Shown in pieces: positions 1 through 5,399 of a DNA stretch of 10,434 nt. The stretch's first letter is position 1. Each line of letters starts with the position of its first letter. This stretch comes from Rhodocyclaceae bacterium. GTDB lineage: Bacteria; Pseudomonadota; Gammaproteobacteria; Burkholderiales; Rhodocyclaceae. The notes beneath the pieces were generated by a model, which was given only the letters and a program-made list of their open reading frames with translations, was not told the DNA's origin and made no database searches. The DNA lies in NCBI GenBank assembly GCA_017444505.1, contig JAFSWK010000114.1:1-10434 (forward strand), written 5' to 3'. Made by a program: the position numbers and the translations under genes.

Positions 1-201
1 ATTGCCACCGCCGTCACCATTCCCGAAGAATCGCGGCTGTGGACGGCCTCAGACATTGCGCAATATTTGAGCATGGGCAAGCGCACGGTCGCCGAAAAGC
101 TCGTATTCACCCCCGGCTTCCCCGCCCCCGTAGACATCGGCTCACGCCGCTGGTACATGCGGGACGTAATCGAATGGGCGAGGAAGAGAAAGGCGAAATG
201 A
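1..201 (+). CDS. AlpA-family excisionase/regulator, C-terminal part (5' end outside window)
   Basis: The frame is open from base 1 to a TGA at 199-201, giving about 66 residues. The core LWTASDIAQYLSMGKRTVAEK matches the first helices of a MerR-like winged helix-turn-helix. It is followed by the FPAPVDIG..RRWYMRDVIEW wing that is typical of AlpA/excisionase-type DNA-binding proteins of P4-like satellites and prophages. Family members are usually 65-90 residues, so little is missing. No ATG is visible at the left edge, so the real start is probably upstream. The family's known roles are to activate or direct excision or to regulate early genes; which applies here cannot be told. The stop codon overlaps the next ATG (ATGA), which suggests translational coupling. 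Confidence 0.82.
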   Translation: MATAVTIPEESRLWTASDIAQYLSMGKRTVAEKLVFTPGFPAPVDIGSRRWYMRDVIEWARKRKAK

Positions 202-479
202 CCGCGCACGCCTATTACAACGAAAACAACGCCTACGCCGCGCAGTGGCTCCGCAACCTGATTGCCGCAGGCCACATCGCAGCGGGCGACGTGGAGCGAA
301 AGCTCCACGAAGATGAAGAGCAGGCCAACGGCATTGGCTACTGGATTGAAGTTGGAAAACTCATAGAGGACGGCACAGCCCACATGAACATGGACCAGAT
401 ATACAGTGCAGCCACACGTATCCTTGGCCTCTTCCTGCGCGCTGCGTGGCTTCATGGCGAAAAACAGCGCGCGGCGTAG
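198..479 (+). CDS. 93-residue phage protein with a methyltransferase-like N-terminal tag, function unknown
   Basis: The start at 198 is chosen because the ATG overlaps the upstream TGA (ATGA) and has an AAAGG-like ribosome site just before it. A longer frame from base 39 would run through the AlpA gene. The first ~28 residues (YYNENNAYAAQWLRNLIAAG, then HIAAGDV) resemble the N-terminus I know from phage C5-cytosine DNA methyltransferases. The rest of the protein has no PCQ loop, no FAGIGG motif and no other methyltransferase motif. It ends in a helical, partly charged segment with three tryptophans. This could be a small accessory protein that kept the tag, or the tag could be a shared phage interaction module. 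Function is unknown. It is too short to be an enzyme of that family. Confidence 0.7.
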   Translation: MTAHAYYNENNAYAAQWLRNLIAAGHIAAGDVERKLHEDEEQANGIGYWIEVGKLIEDGTAHMNMDQIYSAATRILGLFLRAAWLHGEKQRAA

Positions 480-488
480 CTCTTGCCC

Positions 489-664
489 CCCGCACCCAAA
501 CGGGTATAGACTGGCGGCTCCTAAATCTATCCCGGAGAGCCGCCGTCAGCGCGGTTTTTGTGTGCCCGCGCGCCTCGTGCGGCCTGCAAACCCATTTCTC
601 AATGGGCGGAGTGTCGGCAAGCAGTGATGCCCCGGCGCTGGATAGGCGTAGGAACGCTCCGCCC
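489..664 (+). ncRNA. Structured leader, candidate C4-like antisense RNA upstream of the antirepressor
   Basis: Several strong pairings lie between the orphan gene and the antirepressor. GGCGGCTC (513-520) pairs perfectly with GAGCCGCC (537-544). CGGGTATAGA (501-510) pairs with TCTATCCCG (526-534) apart from one bulged base and competes with the first stem. CCCATT-TCTC-AATGGG (591-606) is a perfect hairpin. GGGCGGAGTGT (604-614) pairs over 11 bp, one of them wobble, with ACGCTCCGCCC (654-664). The first hairpin's apical region also complements downstream RNA: TCCTA (519-523) with TAGGA (649-653), and CTATCC (527-532) with GGATAG (640-645). In phages P1 and P7, C4 RNA sits upstream of the antirepressor gene, is cut from the same transcript and silences it by such loop pairing. 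The position and layout fit. Membership of the C4 family is inferred, and the true ends are unknown. Confidence 0.45.
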
Positions 665-703
665 GCCTCGTTTATGGTGGGCTTTCAACCTGAACTATCC
701 ACC

Positions 704-1546
704 ATGACAAACACTACTCTTCTGCCCATGCCTGCGCCTGAGGGCACACACAAAGACGGCGCAATTCGCGTTTTTCTCTACGCCGACAAGCAACCTGTTC
801 GCGCCGTTTTTTTGAACGGCCAATACTGGTTCGTTGCAGCAGACATTTGTCGCGTGCTCAACCTGAGCAACCCGAGCAAATCCCTTGCTGCGCTTGACAA
901 TGACGATAGGGCTAAGTTGAAGTTAGGGTACCCTAACTTGAAGTTAGGGTGTGCAAGCGAAACCAACATCATCAACGAAAGCGGCCTGTACACGCTCATC
1001 TTGCGCTCACGCAAAGCAGTCACGGCAGGCACACCGGAACACAAATTCCGCAAATGGGTAACGTCCGTCGTACTGCCATCCTTGCACAGACCCGCACGGG
1101 AAAAGATAAACCCTTTCGACGCCGAAGCCTTGCGCGAAGCGCGCGCCGTCGCCCTGAAATGGGCAGATGACGTGCGCGAATGGGCGGGCGTGTCACGCCA
1201 AGCCTTAAACTTCCCGCCCCCCGGCGAAGTGCCCGACAATGTTGTCGAAGGCATCATCGCGGACGCGCTCATCAACAGCCGCTTTTTGCTGAGCTGGTCT
1301 GCGGGCGAGGGACGCCCAGTCATTAAACACCTGTCCCCCCGTCAATGCGTAATTGACCCGGAAGACGAAATGAGTTTGCTCACCCTGTTCTATGAGTACG
1401 TCCCCCGCGAGCACATGCCTGCCATCATGCGCCTGTGCACGTACTTCATGGACAGGCAGATCGACCGCACCACGAAGCGCCCGCCCACCACGCCGCCTGA
1501 CACATTGCAGGACTTTTCCCGGCGCACATCCAAGCGTGCGCGCTGA
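704..1546 (+). CDS. BRO-N domain phage antirepressor-type protein
   Basis: This is a 280-residue protein. Residues ~20-130 form a BRO-N domain: GQYWFVAADICRVLNL, then LAALDNDDR, then INESGLYTLILRSRK and FRKWVTSVVLPSL. BRO-N proteins are DNA-binding proteins common in phages, often antirepressors. The C-terminal half (from about residue 135) is not one I recognise; it contains EARAVALKWADDVREW and ends in a basic Thr/Pro/Arg-rich tail. The ATG at 704 is preferred because the domain starts soon after it. An in-frame ATG at 674 is possible, and neither has a strong ribosome site, which fits post-transcriptional control by the leader. The frame stays open upstream to 446, but that part follows RNA structure, not protein-like sequence. 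Within BRO-N, a 21-bp tandem repeat adds LKLGYPN-LKLG between the usual motifs. Confidence 0.87.
   Translation: MTNTTLLPMPAPEGTHKDGAIRVFLYADKQPVRAVFLNGQYWFVAADICRVLNLSNPSKSLAALDNDDRAKLKLGYPNLKLGCASETNIINESGLYTLILRSRKAVTAGTPEHKFRKWVTSVVLPSLHRPAREKINPFDAEALREARAVALKWADDVREWAGVSRQALNFPPPGEVPDNVVEGIIADALINSRFLLSWSAGEGRPVIKHLSPRQCVIDPEDEMSLLTLFYEYVPREHMPAIMRLCTYFMDRQIDRTTKRPPTTPPDTLQDFSRRTSKRAR
917..950 (+). repeat. 21-bp tandem repeat with perfect palindromes inside the BRO-N coding sequence
   Basis: TTGAAGTTAGGGT occurs at 917-929 and again at 938-950, a period of 21 bp (seven codons, in frame). The sequence AAGTTAGGGTACCCTAACTT at 920-939 is a perfect 20-bp palindrome. The 930-950 segment is a second palindrome, with 10-bp arms around one central base. 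Three half-sites therefore alternate in orientation. The repeat encodes LKLGYPN followed by LKLG. The region could be an operator inside the gene, a recombination-prone repeat that changes protein length in steps of seven residues, or both. Confidence 0.85.
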
Positions 1547-1627
1547 CCGTCTGAAGCCTTGACTGCCGTGGCATAATTCCCGTGTCGCGTTGAACACGCA
1601 GCGCGGCATGGTGGGCACGGGGACGAA

Positions 1628-1657
1628 AAAAATCCCCGTCTGCCAACGGGGATTTTT
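1628..1657. terminator. Bidirectional rho-independent terminator after the antirepressor gene
   Basis: AAAAATCCCCGT (1628-1639) and ACGGGGATTTTT (1646-1657) form a 12-bp perfect stem with a six-base loop. The T run closes the plus-strand copy, and a run of seven T residues (1626-1632 read on the minus strand) closes the other. It lies 82 bases after the BRO-N stop codon and can end that transcript. It can also stop leftward read-through from the integrase side. Confidence 0.85.
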
Positions 1658-1699
1658 GCTGGTTCCCTGCCCGGTTTGAAACACAACTGGAGTACAACT

Positions 1700-1795
1700 A
1701 TGCAAATAGTCCTGAGGCTGTCAGGGCGACTGCGTGTTGCGGTCAGGGTGAAGCTGCGGTTAATTGTAGCCCTTGCCCTGCTGCTTGCGCAATAG
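1700..1795 (+). CDS. 31-residue basic/hydrophobic peptide, possible membrane-active peptide
   Basis: An ATG at 1700 is preceded by GGAG (1689-1692) with a 7-base spacer, an excellent ribosome site, and the frame ends at TAG 1793-1795. The peptide starts MQIVLRLSGR and has six Arg/Lys residues in its first 20 positions. It then finishes with a hydrophobic run (LIVALALLLAQ). That layout, a cationic N-terminal half and a short hydrophobic end, resembles membrane-active peptides such as type I toxins, or a leader peptide. I do not recognise the sequence. It lies between a terminator ending at 1657 and another beginning at 1825, so it would be its own transcription unit, but I could not identify a convincing promoter. 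The strong ribosome site is the main support. Confidence 0.5.
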   Translation: MQIVLRLSGRLRVAVRVKLRLIVALALLLAQ

Positions 1796-1808
1796 CCCGC
1801 CCACAATC

Positions 1809-1824
1809 AAAAACCGCTACGGTT
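1809..1824 (-). terminator. Likely integrase terminator (minus strand)
   Basis: Read on the minus strand, AACCG-TAG-CGGTT is a short tight hairpin (plus positions 1812-1824) followed by further T residues (1809-1811). It lies about 50 bases past the integrase stop codon. It is directly adjacent to the plus-strand terminator at 1825-1854, as expected between convergent units. Confidence 0.55.
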
Positions 1825-1854
1825 CCGCCTGCCTGCAAGGGTGGGCGGTTTTTT
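1825..1854 (+). terminator. Rho-independent terminator after the small peptide ORF
   Basis: CCGCCTGCC (1825-1833) pairs with GGGTGGGCGG (within 1839-1848) over nine pairs including two wobble pairs, and is followed by TTTTTT (1849-1854). It lies 29 bases past the stop of the 31-residue ORF and ends rightward transcription before the integrase gene. Confidence 0.8.
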
Positions 1855-1872
1855 CATCCGCAGCGCCTGTGC

Positions 1873-2832
1873 TCAATCCAGCCGTCCTGCCAGTTCCTCG
1901 ATGCTAGGCCGGTAATAGACGTTCAGCAGGATTTTCAGGTTTCGGTGTCCGCTCACCCGCGCAAGGTCAAGCACATCCAATTTCCGCGCCAAGCGTGTCA
2001 GCGCCTCGCGTCGCAAGTCATGGAAATGCAGCCCATCGACTGCCGCCTTTGCGCGCGCCTTGCGCCACAGCGCATCGACGCTGCGTGGTTCCAGATTGAA
2101 AAACCCGTCTGGCAACTGCGCCCACACCGCCATCGCCCGCTGTGACAGGGGCACATCGCGCGGCTCGCCGTTTTTGGTCATTTTCAGATGCGCCACCCGC
2201 CCGCTCACATCCTCTGGGCGCAGCGCGCAGATTTCGCCTGCCCGCATCGCCGTTTCCACCGCCCACACCGCCGCCGCCCCCACGCGCGCCGCCTTCGTCA
2301 CGCACGGCCTGTTTTCATCGTAGCCCAGACAAAACAGGATGCGCTCCAACTCATTGCCCTCGGGACGGCGCGCACGCGGCAAAGGCGCAGCCGGACGCGA
2401 AACCTCGCGGAACGGATTGGACTTCAGCCAGCGCCACTCCCGCACCGCCCGCGTGCAGATGCTCGACAGCGCATTCCACTCGCGCAACACGGACGCGCTA
2501 GACACTTCCCGCAGCCGCGCATCGCGCCACGCCACAACGTGCTGTGCCGCAAACTGCGCCAGCGGCACGCCCCCCAGTGTGCCCGTCATAGCCCGCTGCA
2601 AGCGCAGACGGTCAGGTTTATCCGGGTCATTCTCCTCGATGAATCGCGCCAGCAAATCTGCCACGGTTCGGTCAGGCGGCACCTCCCCGCGCGCCATTGC
2701 CGCGAATTCCAGTTCTTTTGCCAACGCCCACTGCTGCGCCTCGGCCTTGGTGCGGAAGGTATCGGACGCATACTGTCCGCGCTTACGCACGATAGCCCGC
2801 CAAGCCCCCGCGCGTTTCTGAAAGGTCGCCAT
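1873..2832 (-). CDS. int: Tyrosine recombinase (phage integrase)
   Basis: This 319-residue protein integrates and excises the element by strand exchange at an att site. The N-terminus (residues 1-40: FQKRAGAWRAIVRKRG and a KAEAQQWALAKE helix) looks like the arm-type DNA-binding domain, and a core-binding domain follows at about 55-145. The catalytic domain has Arg197 (ETAMRAGEICAL), Lys220 (KMTKNGEPR), the HDLR box with His271 and Arg274, His296 (VSGHRN), and the nucleophile Tyr306 or Tyr307 (LNVYYRPS). All the residues the family needs are present, so it looks functional. The length is normal. The ATG at 2832 has an AGGGGG-type ribosome site upstream. It follows the tRNA-Leu gene in the same orientation, which supports that tRNA as the integration site, and it converges on the antirepressor unit. 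Confidence 0.95.
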   Translation of the reverse strand: MATFQKRAGAWRAIVRKRGQYASDTFRTKAEAQQWALAKELEFAAMARGEVPPDRTVADLLARFIEENDPDKPDRLRLQRAMTGTLGGVPLAQFAAQHVVAWRDARLREVSSASVLREWNALSSICTRAVREWRWLKSNPFREVSRPAAPLPRARRPEGNELERILFCLGYDENRPCVTKAARVGAAAVWAVETAMRAGEICALRPEDVSGRVAHLKMTKNGEPRDVPLSQRAMAVWAQLPDGFFNLEPRSVDALWRKARAKAAVDGLHFHDLRREALTRLARKLDVLDLARVSGHRNLKILLNVYYRPSIEELAGRLD

Positions 2833-2863
2833 TTTGGTACACCCCCTGGTGCGTTTTGGTACA
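2832..2863. repeat. Direct repeat TTTTGGTACA in the integrase leader
   Basis: TTTTGGTACA occurs at 2832-2841, overlapping the integrase start codon, and again at 2854-2863, a period of 22 bp (two helical turns). ACACCCCCTG between the copies and CAGGGTGT just after them are partly complementary. Repeats of this kind in front of an integrase gene could be arm-type binding sites for the integrase or a repressor/excisionase operator. No binding protein can be assigned from sequence alone. Confidence 0.5.
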
Positions 2864-2905
2864 AGTTCAGGGTGTAGATTAACGCAAACCAGCGTAACGC
2901 AGCGT

Positions 2906-2933
2906 AAAAAAAGCCGCGTGCGGCGCGGCTTTT
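2906..2933 (-). terminator. Rho-independent terminator downstream of tRNA-Leu
   Basis: The arms AAAAGCCGCG (2909-2918) and CGCGGCTTTT (2924-2933) make a perfect 10-bp stem with a five-base loop. On the minus strand it ends in a run of seven T residues (2906-2912). It lies about 32 bases past the tRNA 3' end and would separate tRNA transcription from the integrase gene. Confidence 0.85.
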
Positions 2934-2939
2934 GGCAAT

Positions 2940-2960
2940 ATAGCGTATGCTATCGTATGC
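2940..2960. repeat. 10-bp direct repeats next to the tRNA 3' end, possible integrase/excisionase sites
   Basis: CGTATGC occurs at 2944-2950 and 2954-2960 (period 10 bp), and ATAGC-GTAT-GCTAT at 2940-2953 is an inverted repeat. A similar 10-bp-phased pair, AGCGTAA, occurs at 2891-2897 and 2901-2907. Repeats phased at one helical turn beside a tRNA attachment site fit recombinase or excisionase arm sites. This is inference. Confidence 0.4.
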
Positions 2961-2964
2961 TCCG

Positions 2965-3051
2965 TGGTGCCGGGAGGGGGAATCGAACCCCCACGGTATC
3001 ATTACCGGCGGATTTTGAGTCCGCTGCGTCTACCAGTTCCGCCATCCCGGC
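2965..3051 (-). tRNA. tRNA-Leu (anticodon CAA)
   Basis: Read on the minus strand the gene begins GCCGGGATGGCGG and ends TCCCGGC-A-CCA, so the 7-bp acceptor stem pairs perfectly and CCA is encoded. The anticodon loop CUCAAAA lies between stems GCGGA and UCCGC and gives anticodon CAA, which reads UUG. A long variable arm (CGGTA..TACCG) marks the class II tRNA structure of leucine. The T arm GGGGG-TTCGATT-CCCCC is perfect. The gene is intact although it probably hosts the element, because tRNA-targeting integrases rebuild the 3' end. Confidence 0.98.
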
Positions 3052-3064
3052 GATGGGGCTTGGT

Positions 3065-3092
3065 ATTATCGCAGCCTTTTGTGTGGAAGCAA
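3065..3092 (-). promoter_or_regulatory. Sigma-70 promoter of tRNA-Leu
   Basis: On the minus strand TTGCTT (plus 3087-3092) and GATAAT (plus 3065-3070) are separated by 16 bases. Transcription would start about seven bases before the mature 5' end of the tRNA at 3051. The promoter lies in the 48-bp gap shared with the divergent queA start. Confidence 0.65.
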
Positions 3093-3099
3093 GTGCGCG

Positions 3100-4152
3100 A
3101 TGCGTTTTTCTCTTGCGGATTTTGATTATGCGTTGCCCCCAGAGCGGATTGCGCAACAGCCTGCGGCGACGCGCTCGGCCAGCCGTTTGCTGGTGCTGGA
3201 AGAAAAACAGCGCACGCAGGCGACGATGCGGGATTTTCCGCGCTGGCTGCGCGCCAATGATGTGCTGGTGGTCAATGACACGCGCGTGGTGCAGGCGCGT
3301 TTGTTCGGGGTGAAGGAATCTTCGGGCGGACAGGTGGAAGTGCTCATCGAACGCGCGCTCAATGAACACGAGGCGCTGGCGCAGGTGCGGGCGAGCAAGG
3401 CGCCGCGCGCGGGCACGCGCCTGTTGCTGGCCGATGGCGCGCTCGCCGTGGAAGTGCAAGGGCGCGAAGAACCCTTTTTCCGCCTGCGTTTTCCCGACAC
3501 TGCACCGCTGGAAACGTGGCTGGCGCGCTACGGAAAACTGCCGCTGCCGCCGTACATTGAACGCGCCGCCGATGCGGCGGATGCGGAACGCTATCAGACG
3601 GTGTTTGCGCGCGCTTCCGGCTCGGTGGCCGCGCCCACGGCGGGGCTGCATTTTGATGCGCCGCTGCTGGATGCCATCGCCGCGCGCGGGGTGCCGCTGG
3701 CGCGGGTGACGCTGCATGTAGGCGCGGGCACGTTTCAGCCGGTGCGCACGGAAAATCTGGCCGAACACGTCATGCACGCGGAACGCTATTTCGTGCCCGA
3801 AGAGACGGTGGCGGCGATTCGTGCTGCGCGCGCGCGCGGCGGGCGCGTGGTGGCGGTGGGCACGACCAGCCTGCGGGCGCTGGAATCGGCAGCCACGCCA
3901 GCGGGCGAAGTGCGCGCCGGCGGCGGGGAAACGCGGCTGTTCATCACGCCGGGCTATCGTTTTCGCGTCGTCGACGCTTTGCTGACCAACTTTCATTTGC
4001 CGCGCTCGACGCTGCTGATGCTGGTCAGCGCCTTTGCGGGCATGGAGACCATCCGCGCGGCCTATGCCGAGGCGGTGGCGGCGAAAATGCGCTTTTTCAG
4101 TTATGGCGATGCGATGTTCATCACCCACAGGAGCGAGCCGGATGCAGTTTGA
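3100..4152 (+). CDS. queA: S-adenosylmethionine:tRNA ribosyltransferase-isomerase
   Basis: QueA transfers and isomerises the ribosyl moiety of S-adenosylmethionine onto preQ1 at position 34 of tRNAs with GUN anticodons, giving epoxyqueuosine. The 350-residue protein has normal length and starts MRFSLADFDYALPPERIAQQP. Family landmarks include NDTRVVQARLFG (59-70), APTAGLHF (178-185), LHVGAGTFQPVR (205-216), MHAERY (225-230), VGTTSLRALE (253-262) and the C-terminal TNFHLPRSTLLMLVSAFAG (296-314). The ATG at 3100 fits the family start and follows a GGAAG site (3085-3089). An in-frame TTG at 3079 would add seven unlikely residues. The 3' end overlaps tgt by 11 bases, so the two queuosine genes are co-translated. 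Confidence 0.97.
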   Translation: MRFSLADFDYALPPERIAQQPAATRSASRLLVLEEKQRTQATMRDFPRWLRANDVLVVNDTRVVQARLFGVKESSGGQVEVLIERALNEHEALAQVRASKAPRAGTRLLLADGALAVEVQGREEPFFRLRFPDTAPLETWLARYGKLPLPPYIERAADAADAERYQTVFARASGSVAAPTAGLHFDAPLLDAIAARGVPLARVTLHVGAGTFQPVRTENLAEHVMHAERYFVPEETVAAIRAARARGGRVVAVGTTSLRALESAATPAGEVRAGGGETRLFITPGYRFRVVDALLTNFHLPRSTLLMLVSAFAGMETIRAAYAEAVAAKMRFFSYGDAMFITHRSEPDAV

Positions 4153-5251
4153 ACTTCTCGCCAGCGATGGCGCGGCGCGCCGTGGCCGTTTGCATCTGAC
4201 GCACGGCACAGTGGAAACACCGGTGTTTATGCCGGTCGGCACCTGCGCCACCGTCAAGGCGATGACGCCGCAGGCGCTGCGCGACATTGGCGCGCAAATT
4301 TGCCTGGGCAACACCTTTCATTTGTGGCTGCGCCCGGGGCTGGAAGTGGTCGCCGCGCACGGCGGGCTGCACCGCTTCATGGGCTGGGAGCGCCCCATCC
4401 TCACCGACTCGGGCGGGTTTCAGGTGTTCAGCCTCGGCGCACTGCGCAAAATCAGCGAAGAAGGCGTGCGCTTTGCCAGCCCGATTGATGGTTCGCGGCT
4501 GATGCTCACGCCGGAAGAATCCATGCGCATCCAGCGCGTGCTCGATGCCGACGTGGTAATGATTTTCGACGAATGCACGCCGTGGCCAGCCTCGGAGCGC
4601 GAAGCCGCCGATTCCATGCGTCTGTCGTTGCGCTGGGCGCAGCGTTCCCGTCAGGCGTTTGACGCGCAGGAAAACCCGAATGCGCTGTTTGGCATCGTAC
4701 AAGGCGGCATGTTTACACACCTGCGCGACGAATCGCTGGCCGGGCTAATGGACATCGGCTTTCACGGCTACGCCATTGGCGGTCTTTCCGTGGGCGAACC
4801 CAAAGAAGAAATGGCGCGCATTCTGGCACACACCGCGCCGCGCCTGCCCGCGCACGCGCCGCGTTACCTCATGGGCGTGGGCACGCCGGAAGACATCGTC
4901 GCCGCCATCGCGCAGGGCATCGACATGTTCGATTGCGTCATGCCTACCCGCAACGCGCGCAACGGCTGGCTGTTTACCCGCCACGGCGACATCAAAATCA
5001 AAAACGCCACCTACCGTCACGACCTGCGCCCGCTGGACGAAAACTGCACCTGCTACACCTGCCGCCATTTCACGCGCAGCTATCTGCACCACCTTTTCCG
5101 CGCCCGCGAAATGCTCGGCAGCATGCTCAACACCATCCACAATCTTCATTATTATCAAGAATTTACCGCACAAGCGCGGGACGCCATCGCGCGCGGCCAG
5201 TTTGCCGCCTGGCGCGCCAATTTTCACGCCGCGCGCGGCACGCAGCCATAA
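4142..5251 (+). CDS. tgt: tRNA-guanine transglycosylase
   Basis: Tgt exchanges guanine-34 for preQ1 in tRNAs for Asp, Asn, His and Tyr; QueA then acts on the product. The 369-residue protein has normal bacterial length. The general acid/base Asp89 lies in TDSGGFQVFS, the GIVQGG substrate-binding loop is at 184-189, and the covalent nucleophile Asp264 is in FDCVMPTR. Zinc ligands are Cys302, Cys304 and Cys307 (CTCYTC) with His333. The ATG at 4142 overlaps queA and has AGGAG (4129-4133) eight bases upstream. A longer open frame to 4034 merely runs through queA. The yajC/secD genes that often follow tgt in related bacteria are absent here. Confidence 0.98.
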   Translation: MQFELLASDGAARRGRLHLTHGTVETPVFMPVGTCATVKAMTPQALRDIGAQICLGNTFHLWLRPGLEVVAAHGGLHRFMGWERPILTDSGGFQVFSLGALRKISEEGVRFASPIDGSRLMLTPEESMRIQRVLDADVVMIFDECTPWPASEREAADSMRLSLRWAQRSRQAFDAQENPNALFGIVQGGMFTHLRDESLAGLMDIGFHGYAIGGLSVGEPKEEMARILAHTAPRLPAHAPRYLMGVGTPEDIVAAIAQGIDMFDCVMPTRNARNGWLFTRHGDIKIKNATYRHDLRPLDENCTCYTCRHFTRSYLHHLFRAREMLGSMLNTIHNLHYYQEFTAQARDAIARGQFAAWRANFHAARGTQP

Positions 5252-5261
5252 CGAAGCACGG

Positions 5262-5333
5262 GCGCGGCGCGCGTTTTCGCCGCGCTGCAACAACTTCGCA
5301 CCGCGCAGGCCGCCTTTGCGCACCGCCTGCGCG
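5262..5333. other. Two GC-rich stem-loops between tgt and the kinase gene
   Basis: GCGCGGCG (5262-5269) pairs with CGCCGCGC (5278-5285), 11 bases after the tgt stop. CGCGCAGGC (5302-5310) pairs with GCCTGCGCG (5325-5333). Neither stem is followed by a T run, so they are not clear intrinsic terminators. They may attenuate or stabilise the upstream message. A TAAAAT (5355-5360) after them could be a -10 box for the kinase operon, but no good -35 box is visible. Confidence 0.4.
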
Positions 5334-5399
5334 CACCTCGCGCGCCTGCGCGGGTAAAATTTCCTGCCCGCCCATCGCCTTGCACCATCTTCCCCATTC

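Larger units (their letters stand above)
1..2965. mobile_element. Integrase end of a tRNA-Leu-integrated prophage or phage satellite (partial)
   Basis: This region holds an AlpA-like regulator, an orphan small protein, a BRO-N antirepressor with a structured RNA leader, a small peptide ORF and a tyrosine integrase. The integrase begins just past the 3' end of a tRNA-Leu gene and runs in the same direction, the usual layout when an integrase uses a tRNA 3' end as attB. The left end lies outside the window, so the second att copy cannot be seen. No virion, lysis or replication genes are present here, so a satellite, a remnant or a full prophage cannot be told apart. The right boundary at the tRNA is inferred from gene content and orientation, not from an observed direct repeat. 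Confidence 0.75.

Noticed and set aside
406..627. 73-residue plus-strand frame
   Set aside because: It overlaps the end of the 93-residue gene and the structured leader in another frame, with no ribosome site.
446..703. N-terminal extension of the BRO-N frame from 446
   Set aside because: Its sequence follows strong RNA stems and lacks protein-like character. The BRO-N domain starts after 704, and an ordinary leader or regulatory RNA explains the region better.
778..1323. 181-residue minus-strand frame opposite the antirepressor gene
   Set aside because: It is a shadow of the GC-rich BRO-N coding frame with low-complexity composition and no recognisable domain.
2881..2960. CRISPR-like short repeats
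   Set aside because: The repeats are only 7-10 bases with no spacers of uniform length; they fit recombinase sites better.
2950..4314. 454-residue minus-strand frame across tRNA-Leu and queA
   Set aside because: It runs through a tRNA gene and the complement of queA, is His/Arg-rich and is typical of a GC-rich shadow frame.
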